A stretch of 64,000 nucleotides of DNA, taken from contig NZ_OY782759.1 of the NCBI RefSeq assembly GCF_963678195.1, positions 2,666,001 to 2,730,000 of the forward strand. Direction: 5' to 3'. The notes under the pieces were generated by a model. It saw nothing but the letters and a program-made list of their open reading frames with translations, was not told where the DNA came from and searched no databases. Source of the DNA: an uncultured Hyphomonas sp. (GTDB lineage: Bacteria; Pseudomonadota; Alphaproteobacteria; Caulobacterales; Hyphomonadaceae). Below, in pieces: positions 54,736 through 63,592 of this stretch. Each line of letters starts with the position of its first letter. Within the stretch, counting starts at the first letter, position 1. The translations under genes and the position numbers were made by a program.

Positions 54736-55590
54736 TTATTTCATCTCGAAGTAGCCCGACTTGCCGGTCACGACGTCCGGCTGACTGTCAATCGACGCAG
54801 GGCGGATTAGTGCTGCGGTAATCTCATGTGACAGGTGCAGCGCAAATTCCCGGGTAAAAAGATTTTTCCAACGTTGCCGCGCGACGGCAGTCGTAAGCGC
54901 CCGCACTTCACGGGGCCGTGCCATAAGGTGCCGCGCCATTGCCCAGGATTTCACAAGAAGATCGGCCCGGGGCACGATGTCGGTCACGAGTCCCCAGTCC
55001 AGCGCCTGCTGTGCGGTGACGGGCTGCCCGAGATACATCGCCTTGTTCGCGCGCTTCACTCCCATCAATTCCTGCAAGATCAGGAAATTTCCATCGCCGG
55101 GCACGAGACCCAACGTGAAATGAGGTTCGACAAACGTCGTATCGGGCGTACACAGCGTAATGTCAGCCAGCAGAGGGGTCTCCGCGTGGAACCCCGGCCC
55201 GTTCATTGCGCCGATGACCGGGATATTCACGTTCCAGATGAGCTCCTCGACGATCTTGGTCCCGTCGATATGAAACGTATCGTAGATTATCTCAGTGAAC
55301 GGCGGGGGCGCTTCGCCGTTCACTTCTTTGCCCACACTGGTTTCGGGGTTAACCGACTTGACCCAGTGATCGCCGGTTCCAGTGAGGATCATAACTTCGT
55401 TCTTGCGATCGGCTCCGACCGCGCGAAACATCTGAGCGAAGGCGCGATGCAGTTCGAGGCCGAACAGAGCTTCACCGCCGTTCGTATGCACGCGCACCTC
55501 GATGATGCCATCTTCGCGCTTCATCTTGAAAAAGGGAGTGAGGCGTTCGGAGTAGCTCTCGAAAGACTCGTCTGGCAGGAACGTCGCCAT
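54736..55590 (-). CDS. 6-oxocamphor-hydrolase-like crotonase (C-C hydrolase, 284 aa)
   Basis: The sequence follows 6-oxocamphor hydrolase, a crotonase-fold enzyme that cleaves cyclic 1,3-diketones without CoA, more closely than enoyl-CoA hydratase. MKREDGIIEVRVHTNGG, VMILTGTGDHW, NGPGFHAETPLLADI and EPHFTLGLVPGDGNF place the expected catalytic His135, His157 and Asp166, with the same 9-residue His-Asp spacing as in the characterised enzyme. Retro-Claisen ring opening to a keto acid is inferred; the acid would be a substrate for the neighbouring CoA ligase. Confidence 0.8.
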   Translation of the reverse strand: MATFLPDESFESYSERLTPFFKMKREDGIIEVRVHTNGGEALFGLELHRAFAQMFRAVGADRKNEVMILTGTGDHWVKSVNPETSVGKEVNGEAPPPFTEIIYDTFHIDGTKIVEELIWNVNIPVIGAMNGPGFHAETPLLADITLCTPDTTFVEPHFTLGLVPGDGNFLILQELMGVKRANKAMYLGQPVTAQQALDWGLVTDIVPRADLLVKSWAMARHLMARPREVRALTTAVARQRWKNLFTREFALHLSHEITAALIRPASIDSQPDVVTGKSGYFEMK

Positions 55591-55721
55591 TTCATTATCC
55601 TTCCTAATAATTCAACAGGAATAGTGTAGGCCTCGGTAAGAGACCTAAGGCCTTTGCCCTATGCGCCGCAGCTCATTGATCGTACCAACCGCGACGGTTG
55701 CGGATCCCCTTGGCTCAAACC

Positions 55722-55764
55722 ATGATCGACTGGCCATTTTCATATTCGATGGCCAGTCGATCAT
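55722..55764. repeat. Perfect 16-bp inverted repeat between the C-C hydrolase and TonB genes
   Basis: ATGATCGACTGGCCAT and ATGGCCAGTCGATCAT flank an 11-base loop, 7 bp beyond the TonB receptor stop. No T-run follows on either strand. It may act as a 3' stabilising hairpin or a terminator aided by Rho. Confidence 0.7.
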
Positions 55765-55770
55765 ACCTAT

Positions 55771-57966
55771 TTAGAAGTCGTACCCAAGCGTCACGCCAAA
55801 GGTACGCGGCGCAGCAGCTTGGGCAATATCCGCTCCTCCTGCGACTCCAGCTTGGAATCCGTAATAGTAAGAGTCGGTCAGATTGTTTCCCCAGACCGAT
55901 ACGCGCAGCCCGTTGTCACCTTCCCAGCCGAGCGATGCGGACAGCACCTCATGCTCATCGACGAAGAGGCGGTTATCCAGTTCGTTGAAAGCCTTACCGG
56001 CAAACAACAGATTACTGCTAAGCCTCACGTCTCCGCCTTCGACAGGAAGCCGGTATTCAAAGCCGATATTCCCCGATAGTTCTGGAGCATTGGGCAGGCG
56101 ATTACCCTTCGCATTATATGTTGGATCACCACTATCGTTAAAGCCACTCGGCAAGCGGTTCGTATTGGGGGCGCCGGGAAAGTCGCCAATGCTCGTATGC
56201 AGGTAGCCACCATTCGCGCGCACGGTGAGTTCCGGTGTGATTCTGCCCGTCACTTCTGCTTCCAGCCCGTAGAGCTCCGCAGACGGTCCATTTACAGTCG
56301 TCACGACACCAGCGACCACACGCTGAAACTGGATGTTCTTGAAATCATAGTAGAAGGCCGACGTATTGAATTGCAGCCTTCGGTCGAGCACTTCCGTTTT
56401 CAGACCGGCCTCGTAGGCATCTAGCTGCTCTGGTTCGAACCCCTGATTGAACGAAGGCGCTGTTCCGAGAGCGAAATTCCCTGATTTCACCCCGCGATTA
56501 TACGAAACATAGCCCAGAATCTCGGGAGAGAACCTGTAGTCCAGAGACACCCGCCAGGTCGGCTTCGTCTTTTTCTGAACTTTGGTCTGCTCGGGGTCGA
56601 TAACCACGGGCGTATCCGCAATGTTTTGGGAGCCGGTATATGTCACCTCATCCTGAGTGTATCGAAGACCCGCGGTCAGGTTAAGCTTCTCCGTCAGCGG
56701 ATATGTGCCTTGAACAAAACCTGAGATCGATCGCGTCTCGTCTTTCCCGAAGAGCGATACTCCAGGAATAGAGAGAGGGGCGAAAGCAAGGCCCGTGATT
56801 TTCGTGGGTTTGATGGCGGCATCGTAATTGTAGTAGTAAGCGCCCGCGAGCCACTGAAACTTCGCGTCCGACGGAGCCAGCACATGAAACTCTTCAGATA
56901 TCATGCGCGTATCGATGACAAAATCACCCCTGACGACAGGTAGCGGCGAAGCGTCCTGATCGATCACCTGAGTCGCATCGAATTTCTGATAAGCTGAGAT
57001 GTTCCTTATCTGGAACCCACCGAAATCATGGGTAACCGTGAGCGATCCGCCGTAGCCCTCGCCTTTTACGAACGCATCGTCATTCCCTGCGGTCTTGTAT
57101 TGCCCGAGAAACCCCTGCCCCGCCCCGGGCGGATTCTGGAGGGAAATGTTGTGGTGATCAAAATCCGTATAGTTGCCCGACAGCGTTATCTCGGTTGCAT
57201 CCCCCGGCGTGAACAAAAGCTTTCCGCGCGCATTGAAATCGCGCGAGTAGAAATCGTCTGTACCCAGCGTGACATTTCTGCCCCAACCATCATTCTGGTT
57301 CTGATACTGAACAGCCAGATTTGCCGCCAGGTCTTTAGTCAGGCCACCTGAGACATAGGCTTGCCCCTTGACGGTATCGTAATTGCCATAGCTGACGTCA
57401 AAGTTCATTTCCGGCGCCGAACTCGGCGCCTTCGTGATGACCTGCACCACACCACCGGTCGCATTGCGGCCAAAAAGGGTGCCCTGCGGACCTTTCAGCA
57501 CCTCGATACGCTCAACGCCATTAAACTCGAACACGTTGGCATAAACGGATGGCTGGTAGACTCCATCGACATAGATCGCTACGGAGCTCTCTGCGGCTAT
57601 GTCAGCCGAAGAGGATCCGATACCACGCAGGAAGGGAGCAGCGGCACCAACCGACTTAACAACAACTAGATTTGGGACGACTGACTGAAGCTGGGACGTT
57701 CCATCGACCCCAGTATTCTTCAATGCGGCTTCACCGATCGCGCTGATTGAGATCGGCACATCCTGAATTCGCTGCTCGCGCCGCTGGGCTGTAACAATCA
57801 CCTCACCCAAACGTTGGTCAGCCTCGTCAGCTGTCGCCTGAGAAGGCTCCGAAAGATTGTCCGCCTGCGCCTGAGAAGGCTGTGAAAGATCGGCTGTCTG
57901 CGCCTGCGCCGGATAAGCCAGGATCGCGAGTGCCGAAGCCCCACACAATAGAAAATTACCCCTCAT
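55771..57966 (-). CDS. TonB-dependent outer-membrane receptor (731 aa)
   Basis: Signal peptide (MRGNFLLCGASALAILAYPAQA), then the N-terminal region and plug with EVIVTAQRREQRIQDVPISIS, LRGIGSS and VEVLKGPQG-type motif (IEVLKGPQGTLFGRNATGG), and a 22-strand barrel ending in Phe. Sequence type resembles sphingomonad/Caulobacter receptors for aromatic or steroid-like molecules rather than siderophore receptors. It has a strong GGGAGGAAAC ribosome site. It probably imports the island's substrate. Confidence 0.94.
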   Translation of the reverse strand: MRGNFLLCGASALAILAYPAQAQTADLSQPSQAQADNLSEPSQATADEADQRLGEVIVTAQRREQRIQDVPISISAIGEAALKNTGVDGTSQLQSVVPNLVVVKSVGAAAPFLRGIGSSSADIAAESSVAIYVDGVYQPSVYANVFEFNGVERIEVLKGPQGTLFGRNATGGVVQVITKAPSSAPEMNFDVSYGNYDTVKGQAYVSGGLTKDLAANLAVQYQNQNDGWGRNVTLGTDDFYSRDFNARGKLLFTPGDATEITLSGNYTDFDHHNISLQNPPGAGQGFLGQYKTAGNDDAFVKGEGYGGSLTVTHDFGGFQIRNISAYQKFDATQVIDQDASPLPVVRGDFVIDTRMISEEFHVLAPSDAKFQWLAGAYYYNYDAAIKPTKITGLAFAPLSIPGVSLFGKDETRSISGFVQGTYPLTEKLNLTAGLRYTQDEVTYTGSQNIADTPVVIDPEQTKVQKKTKPTWRVSLDYRFSPEILGYVSYNRGVKSGNFALGTAPSFNQGFEPEQLDAYEAGLKTEVLDRRLQFNTSAFYYDFKNIQFQRVVAGVVTTVNGPSAELYGLEAEVTGRITPELTVRANGGYLHTSIGDFPGAPNTNRLPSGFNDSGDPTYNAKGNRLPNAPELSGNIGFEYRLPVEGGDVRLSSNLLFAGKAFNELDNRLFVDEHEVLSASLGWEGDNGLRVSVWGNNLTDSYYYGFQAGVAGGADIAQAAAPRTFGVTLGYDF

Positions 57967-58408
57967 TCTCGTTTCCTCCCGATTGGATTAATTGTTATTA
58001 TTGTTAGGGTGACAAGGTGCAGCCTGCTCTCGTTCCCTCTCGGCGGCTCGACTACGAACTCGCAAACCAGGAGGCACTGTCTTAGTTTTTTTATGATAGG
58101 GGCATTAATTAGTCAACTGCATTCAGAGCAGGACTATAAGATTGTGTGGTGTACCAACAGATTGCGCCCGCCGCGGCCAACAATTCCTCACGTATCCCTA
58201 TTATAACTGGCTATTTTCTCTAGAGCTGGCGAAGCGTTCCAACGTCATGTATTTGAACCACGTCTCGAGCCCGCCAAGCCAACACGTTGCGCTCATAGCG
58301 GGGACTTATAGAAGTTTTTGATATATGACTAAAATACGGATTTCACGGGCCGCAGCGGCGATATCGCGAGAACCGTACCTGGGCACGATGCAGGGCTCGG
58401 AAAGACGG
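57967..58408. other. 442-bp spacer, no gene supported
   Basis: AT-rich DNA upstream of the TonB receptor. It should hold that gene's promoter (CCCTAACAATAAT on the minus strand near 57990). A promoter-like ATCCCTATTATAA lies at 58194-58206 on the plus strand with no gene to drive. Short frames have no ribosome site or recognisable family. Confidence 0.4.
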
Positions 58409-59020
58409 TCAAGCGGAGTTTCCACGAGCGTTATCGACATCCATTTGCTCGATCTTGTGATAGTTTCCGCCAAAGAACAGCAACGGTGAAGCATCACGTT
58501 CTTTCTCGAGCTGTTCGACTCGCCCCACCACGAGCATGTGATCGCCGACTTCGTGAACGACCTCAGTCACGCAGTCGATCCAGGCCAGAACACCATCGAG
58601 GATGGGCTGCCCCCCGGGGCTCAAGCGGTGGCTCAGTCCGGCAAACTTGTCAGGAGACCTGGCCGCGAATCGCTTGCAGTATTCCAATTGATCGTCACCC
58701 AGAACGCTTACGCAAAAACGTCCCACTTCTTCGATCGCCAGCCAGCTCGACGATGTCTTCGTTGGGTAGAAGCCGACCAGGGGCGGATCGAGCGAGATCG
58801 ATGAGAATGAACCGATGGCCATGGCGTGTTTACGTCCGTCAGCGGACTGCGCCGCAACAACGCAGACCCCAGTGGGATAGGCTGACAGAACATTTCGGAA
58901 CTTGCGGGAGTCGATTACGGATTCCATGCTCATGGCACAAGCACGCTGAACCTCACTCTGGCGCCCCTCTTGGTCATCCGTAGTCACCGAAGGATGAATT
59001 GCTGCGAGCTTGTTCGACAT
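58409..59020 (-). CDS. Flavin reductase, partner-type component of a two-component monooxygenase (203 aa)
   Basis: The FMN-binding split-barrel domain starts at about residue 37 (DSRKFRNVLSAYPTGVCVVAA) and shows AIGSFSSISLDPPLVGFYP, SSWLAI and FFGGNYH, as in HsaB/HpaC-type reductases. The first ~28 residues (MSNKLAAIHPSVTTDD) are not part of the family and are homologous to the start of the monooxygenase at 51364. It should supply reduced flavin to that oxygenase. The upstream region is also duplicated. Confidence 0.9.
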   Translation of the reverse strand: MSNKLAAIHPSVTTDDQEGRQSEVQRACAMSMESVIDSRKFRNVLSAYPTGVCVVAAQSADGRKHAMAIGSFSSISLDPPLVGFYPTKTSSSWLAIEEVGRFCVSVLGDDQLEYCKRFAARSPDKFAGLSHRLSPGGQPILDGVLAWIDCVTEVVHEVGDHMLVVGRVEQLEKERDASPLLFFGGNYHKIEQMDVDNARGNSA

Positions 59021-59151
59021 TGGTTGTTCCGCCTAATCTAGAGTTCGACCAAGGTTTTCACCGAATCTCGACATGATCTCAAAGCGCAGAACATTTCTCA
59101 TCGGCAATTCATTTAATAGGGGTAACAAATTCTGTGTACGCAATCAATCCC
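59021..59151 (-). promoter_or_regulatory. Duplicated promoter/leader, copy 2 (flavin reductase)
   Basis: Minus-strand homologue of 51230-51363. It contains GGGATTGATTGCG, TTTGTTACCCCTATTAAAT (59111-59129) and CTCTAGATTAGGCGGAACAACC just before the ATG. The rest aligns with small substitutions and one or two single-base gaps. Length from the first conserved base to the ATG differs by only three bases between copies. Confidence 0.75.
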
Positions 59152-59167
59152 AAGTCAGGACTACCCC

Positions 59168-59251
59168 GTCCGACCGCTGCAAGCGCCGCTCTCTAACGAC
59201 TTTGCCGTCGCCGCTTCGATACGACCAGCCTCGGCGGCCATACCGAGCGAA
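59168..59251 (-). pseudogene. Fossil of a leuB 3' end
   Basis: About 84 bp match the C-terminal coding part of the intact leuB near 60535-60620. On the minus strand it reads MAAEAGRIEAATAKSLESGA, versus [20 protein letters not shown] in the intact protein. Nothing on either side is preserved. It sits between the metallo-hydrolase gene and the duplicated promoter, marking a former second leuB. Confidence 0.85.
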
Positions 59252-59324
59252 CATTTGAACCAGCCTCCCAATTGTGATGTGCTTCCGACCGGGTGCCGGA
59301 AGAATTTTCCTTAAGGGCAGGATG

Positions 59325-60389
59325 CTAAAATTCATCCCCATCCCGCGCAATTACTACGGGTCCGGCAAACCAGTCACGCACCCCCTGAGTATAACGGCGC
59401 ATGTCGGTTTCAATGTCAGACCCCGGTCCGACATGGGTGAGAACAACCATCTTCACACCGGCCTGCGCGGCGATGCGCCCTACTTCCTGTGGGGTCAAAT
59501 GCTCATCGCGCATATGGTCCACGACGGGCTTCAGTTGCGCGTCCGTAGCTCCCTTAAACCCCGTCTCTTTCAGAAGCGCCATCATCGCATCCAGATCAAT
59601 CACCTCACTGACCAGCACATCCGCGCCCTTTGCCAGTTCCACAACGGCGTCTGATGGCCCCGTGTCGCCGGTAAATACGACGGAACGATCAGGCGTGTCG
59701 AAACGATAGGAATAGGACCGGGCAGCGCCCAGCGGCAGGCGGTCAACAGGGATCGCACTGTAATGGGAATTTTCGACAGCAGTGACCCGAACCTTGTCGT
59801 CTTCATAAATCATAGTTGGCCCAGTAACATCGACATCATGCGCCTTGACCAGATCGGAGATCGTTGGGGACGGCGGTATCTGGGCCGTGTAAATCCCTTC
59901 GGGAATTGACAGATATTTGATCGCGTCGCTGACGAATTCACTGGTCGCGGGCGGCCCATATATGTCGATCGGTTTTCCGATACGCGCTATCCAGGAAAAG
60001 CCCAGGAGCGGGGCGAGTCCGGCTGCATGGTCGAAATGAAGGTGGGTGAGAAATATATGTTGGATCTGCACGGGTTGAACGCCCGCCACAGCCAACCGGT
60101 GTGACACCCCCGGCCCTGCGTCGATGAGATAGAATCGCGAGCCAACCTGCAACAGATTGGCAGCCCCAGATCGCTTCGCTTGAGCGATGGGGCCCGCTAC
60201 GGTCCCCAATGTAATAATGCGCGTTGCTTCGGAGGCTGGAACAGCGCTTTTTTCGGCGGCCGCATCCGCATTGGAAGTAACCTCCGCCCGGACTGGAAGA
60301 CATGCAATGACCATTGCGGCGAGACAAGCGGCGCCGGCAAGCCAGCGCGCACTCTTGAAACCAATTCCGGCCTTCGACTTTCGGTTCAT
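59325..60389 (-). CDS. Periplasmic metallo-beta-lactamase-fold hydrolase (354 aa)
   Basis: A signal peptide (about residues 1-35, ending PVRA) precedes an RNase Z/arylsulfatase-like MBL domain: THLHFDHAAG (His116-x-His118-x-Asp120-His121), VENSHYSAIP, VFTGDTGPS and LTHVGPG provide the zinc ligands. Substrate unknown; a lactone or ester made in the periplasm is possible. The start MNRKSKAG at 60389 is preferred to 60452. It follows leuB on the same strand after an inverted repeat, and the minus-strand CCCCTATTATAGT at 60424-60436 is a candidate promoter. Confidence 0.85.
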   Translation of the reverse strand: MNRKSKAGIGFKSARWLAGAACLAAMVIACLPVRAEVTSNADAAAEKSAVPASEATRIITLGTVAGPIAQAKRSGAANLLQVGSRFYLIDAGPGVSHRLAVAGVQPVQIQHIFLTHLHFDHAAGLAPLLGFSWIARIGKPIDIYGPPATSEFVSDAIKYLSIPEGIYTAQIPPSPTISDLVKAHDVDVTGPTMIYEDDKVRVTAVENSHYSAIPVDRLPLGAARSYSYRFDTPDRSVVFTGDTGPSDAVVELAKGADVLVSEVIDLDAMMALLKETGFKGATDAQLKPVVDHMRDEHLTPQEVGRIAAQAGVKMVVLTHVGPGSDIETDMRRYTQGVRDWFAGPVVIARDGDEF

Positions 60390-60423
60390 CCTGTGCTCCT
60401 GAAACCTGACTGAAGTTTGTACG

Positions 60424-60467
60424 ACTATAATAGGGGGTGGCTCCCCTCTCACGCTTTGCGAGAGAGG
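60424..60467 (-). promoter_or_regulatory. Hairpin and promoter-like element between leuB and the MBL gene
   Basis: CCTCTC-ACGC-TTT-GCG-AGAGAGG (60445-60467) can fold just beyond the leuB stop, and the adjacent CCCCTATTATAGT (60424-60436, minus) resembles the island's other promoter-like boxes. The hairpin may end the leu transcript and the box may start the MBL transcript. Confidence 0.45.
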
Positions 60468-60477
60468 ATCGTATTGC

Positions 60478-61521
60478 TCAGATCGCGGCCAACACCGCGT
60501 CGCCCATCTGGGTCGTGGTCAAATTGCCACCGAGGTCCGGCGTGCGAGCGCCGCTCTCCAGTGCCTTAGCCACCGCCGCTTCGATACGGTCAGCTTCAGC
60601 GGCCATGTCGAGCGAATAGCGCAGCATCATCGCGGCCGACAGGATGGTGGCAAGTGGGTTGGCCTTGCCCTGCCCAGCAATGTCAGGTGCCGAACCGTGG
60701 ATCGGTTCGTACAAGCCCTTCTGGTTCGAATCGAGCGAGGCCGAAGGCAACATGCCGATCGAGCCGGCACACATCGACGCTTGATCGGACAGAATATCTC
60801 CGAACAAATTGCCGGTCACGATCACGTCGAACTGACCAGGGTCACGGACCAGCTGCATCGCGGCGTTGTCGACATACATATGGCTGAGCTCGACGTCGGG
60901 AAACTCGGCCGAGACCTCGATCACGACATCGCGCCAGAGCTGCGAGGTCTCGAGCACGTTTGCCTTGTCGACCGAGCACAGCGTGCCCCGGCGCGCGCGC
61001 GCTGTCTCAAAGCCGATACGAGCGATGCGGGAGACCTCATCCTCGTTATAGGACATGATGTCATACCCCTCGCGCCGGCCCGAAGCGGCCTTGCGCAGGC
61101 CCTTCTCGCCGAAATAAACATCTCCGTTCAGCTCACGGACGATCATCATGTCAATCGACTGCGCCACTTCCGGCCGTAGGGCGGAAGCGTCAGCGAGTTC
61201 CTTGAACAAGGTGGCCGGGCGCAGATTGGCGAACAGGCTGAGTTCCTTGCGAAGGCCCAGGATCGCCTGTTCAGGCCGGAGATGCCGCTCCAACCGATCG
61301 CAATCAGGATCGCCGACCGCGCCGAACAGGATCGCCTTGGCGCGCCGAGCGATGTCGAGGGTCTCGGGTGGCAGCGGATGCCCGGTGCTCTTGTAGGCCG
61401 CGCCACCGACCAATCCAGTTTCGTAGCTCAGCCTGTCGCCGACGACCTTGTCGAGCACGCGGACCGCCTCAACGATGACTTCGGGACCGATGCCGTCTCC
61501 GGGAAGCAAGGCAATCAACAT
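60478..61521 (-). CDS. leuB: 3-isopropylmalate dehydrogenase
   Basis: Oxidatively decarboxylates 3-isopropylmalate in leucine synthesis. It begins [19 protein letters not shown] and has [59 protein letters not shown]-type ([15 protein letters not shown]) and [20 protein letters not shown], all family signatures; 347 aa. The start at 61521 is the conserved one. It is 28 bp after leuD. A dead second copy of its 3' end lies at 59168. Confidence 0.97.
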   Translation of the reverse strand: MLIALLPGDGIGPEVIVEAVRVLDKVVGDRLSYETGLVGGAAYKSTGHPLPPETLDIARRAKAILFGAVGDPDCDRLERHLRPEQAILGLRKELSLFANLRPATLFKELADASALRPEVAQSIDMMIVRELNGDVYFGEKGLRKAASGRREGYDIMSYNEDEVSRIARIGFETARARRGTLCSVDKANVLETSQLWRDVVIEVSAEFPDVELSHMYVDNAAMQLVRDPGQFDVIVTGNLFGDILSDQASMCAGSIGMLPSASLDSNQKGLYEPIHGSAPDIAGQGKANPLATILSAAMMLRYSLDMAAEADRIEAAVAKALESGARTPDLGGNLTTTQMGDAVLAAI

Positions 61522-61549
61522 ATTGTTTTCCTTTTTCGTGTCAGATCGT

Positions 61550-62128
61550 TCAAAGCCAAGGTCGTTCGAGGGCCATTTCCGTCTCGAAGTCGGCAATCAC
61601 CGCCTCCTCCGCCAAAGTCATCCCGACCTCGTCGAGGCCGCCCATCAGGCAATACTTTCGGAACGGATCGATTTCGAAGGTGAAGCGATCCTGAAATGGT
61701 GTCGTCACCGTCTGATTCTCCAAGTCTATGCTGAGCGGGGCCGTCCGAGCTACCTCCAGCAGCCGGTCAACTACGTCCTGCGGCAGGACCACCGTCAGTA
61801 TGCCGTTTTTGAACGCATTGCCCGAAAAGATGTCCGAGAAGCTCGGTGCGATCACCGCGTCGATACCCATGTCGCTCAGCGCCCAGGCAGCATGCTCGCG
61901 GCTCGATCCGCAGCCGAAATTGTCGCCAGCGATCAGAATGTTGGCGCCTGCATATTCGGGATCGTCAAAGATGTTGCCGGGCTGCGCGCGGATCGTTTCG
62001 AACGCCCCCTTGCCCAGTCCCTTGCGGGTGATCGTCTTCAGATATTGCGCTGGGATGATCACGTCTGTGTCAACATTCTTCAGGCCAAGTGGAATCGCCC
62101 GGCCCTCGACGAATTGGATCGGCTTCAT
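61550..62128 (-). CDS. leuD: 3-isopropylmalate dehydratase small subunit
   Basis: The small swivelling subunit that, with LeuC, isomerises 2-isopropylmalate to 3-isopropylmalate. Signatures: [40 protein letters not shown] and [18 protein letters not shown]. 192 aa is the usual length. Its start overlaps the leuC stop as ATGA, so the two subunits are translationally coupled. Confidence 0.97.
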   Translation of the reverse strand: MKPIQFVEGRAIPLGLKNVDTDVIIPAQYLKTITRKGLGKGAFETIRAQPGNIFDDPEYAGANILIAGDNFGCGSSREHAAWALSDMGIDAVIAPSFSDIFSGNAFKNGILTVVLPQDVVDRLLEVARTAPLSIDLENQTVTTPFQDRFTFEIDPFRKYCLMGGLDEVGMTLAEEAVIADFETEMALERPWL

Positions 62129-63573
62129 ACATCTGCTCCCAATGGCTCAAGATTGCGTACGTCCGCCAGATGACCGGTCACTGCCGCAGCCGCCGCCATC
62201 GCTGGGCTGACGAGATGGGTGCGGGCGCCCGGCCCCTGACGTCCGACAAAGTTGCGGTTGGAAGTAGAGGCGCAGCGCTCGCCCGCAGGCACCTTGTCGG
62301 GGTTCATCGCCAGGCACATCGAGCAGCCCGGCTCACGCCATTCGAAGCCCGCTTCAATGAATATCCGGTCAAGGCCCTCTTCCTCGGCCTGGCGCTTGAC
62401 GAGGCCGGAGCCCGGCACGATCAGCGCCTGGCTCACGTTGGCAGCAACCTTGCGGCCCTTCACCACCACCGCGGCGGCGCGCAGGTCCTCGATCCGGCTG
62501 TTGGTGCAGCTTCCGATAAAGATGTTTTCAACCGGGACGTCCTGCATCCGCGTGCCAGGGGTCAGGCCCATATACTCAAGCGACTTCTGAGCGGCGACCC
62601 GCTTGGACGGATCGCTGAAGCTCGCCGGATCGGGCACCACACCGGTGATCGGCACCACATCCTCGGGGCTGGTGCCCCAGGTCAGGCAGGGCGTGATATC
62701 GGCTGCGTCGATCAGAACGACCTTGTCGTAGCGGGCCCCGGTGTCAGTCGGCAGCAATTTCCACCACGCCAGCGCTTTGTCCCACTTCTCGCCCTTCGGC
62801 GCCATCGGCCGGCCCTGGACATAGGCAAAGGTCTTCTCGTCAGGTGCCACCAGCCCGGCGCGCGCGCCGGCTTCAATCGACATGTTGGAGACTGTCAGCC
62901 GCCCCTCGATCGACATCTCGCGGAAGACATTGCCGGTATATTCGATCACATGGCCGGTGCCGCCAGCCGCGCCGATCACGCCGATGATGTGCATGATCAC
63001 GTCCTTAGGCGTCACGCCCCGGCCCAGCTGGCCTTCGACGCGCACTTCCATCGTCTTCGACGGCGCCAGCCTCAGCGTCTGGGTGGCCATGACATGCTCA
63101 ATCTCGGACGTGCCGATACCGAAGGCCAGCGCACCCAGCCCGCCATGGCAGGAAGTGTGACTGTCGCCGCATACGATCGTCGTGCCGGGCAGCGAGAAGC
63201 CCTGCTCGGGTCCGACGACGTGGACGATCCCCTGCTCCGCCGCGACAGCATCGATATAGGACACGCCGAACTCCGGCGCGTTCTTCTCCAGCGCGGCGAG
63301 CTGCGTGGCGGATTGAGCATCCGCGATGGGAATGCGTCTGCCTTCTGCATCCAGCCGCGCCGTGGTCGGAAGGTTGTGATCGGGTACCGCAAGGGTGAGG
63401 TCGGGGCGGCGCAGCTTACGACCGGCGATGCGCAACGCCTCGAAGGCCTGTGCGCTGGTAACCTCATGCACGAGATGACGGTCGATATAGATCAGGCAGG
63501 TGCCGTCGTCGCGGCGCTCGACGACGTGTGCGTCCCAGATCTTTTCGTAAAGTGTGCGGGGTCTGCCAGACAT
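62125..63573 (-). CDS. leuC: 3-isopropylmalate dehydratase large subunit
   Basis: The 4Fe-4S aconitase-type subunit. Cluster cysteines are in [13 protein letters not shown] and [11 protein letters not shown]; substrate-binding and swivel-domain motifs [20 protein letters not shown] and [14 protein letters not shown] [12 protein letters not shown] are present. The start [14 protein letters not shown] at 63573 begins the family's first conserved block; a TTG at 63591 is an unlikely alternative. 482 aa. It follows the aminotransferase by 19 bp. Confidence 0.97.
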   Translation of the reverse strand: MSGRPRTLYEKIWDAHVVERRDDGTCLIYIDRHLVHEVTSAQAFEALRIAGRKLRRPDLTLAVPDHNLPTTARLDAEGRRIPIADAQSATQLAALEKNAPEFGVSYIDAVAAEQGIVHVVGPEQGFSLPGTTIVCGDSHTSCHGGLGALAFGIGTSEIEHVMATQTLRLAPSKTMEVRVEGQLGRGVTPKDVIMHIIGVIGAAGGTGHVIEYTGNVFREMSIEGRLTVSNMSIEAGARAGLVAPDEKTFAYVQGRPMAPKGEKWDKALAWWKLLPTDTGARYDKVVLIDAADITPCLTWGTSPEDVVPITGVVPDPASFSDPSKRVAAQKSLEYMGLTPGTRMQDVPVENIFIGSCTNSRIEDLRAAAVVVKGRKVAANVSQALIVPGSGLVKRQAEEEGLDRIFIEAGFEWREPGCSMCLAMNPDKVPAGERCASTSNRNFVGRQGPGARTHLVSPAMAAAAAVTGHLADVRNLEPLGADV

Positions 63574-63592
63574 GGGCTGTGATCCAATCAAT

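Noticed and set aside
58210..58330. Short minus-strand open stretch reading SPRYERNVLAWRARD in the TonB/reductase gap
   Set aside because: No start codon or ribosome site and too short to distinguish from chance.
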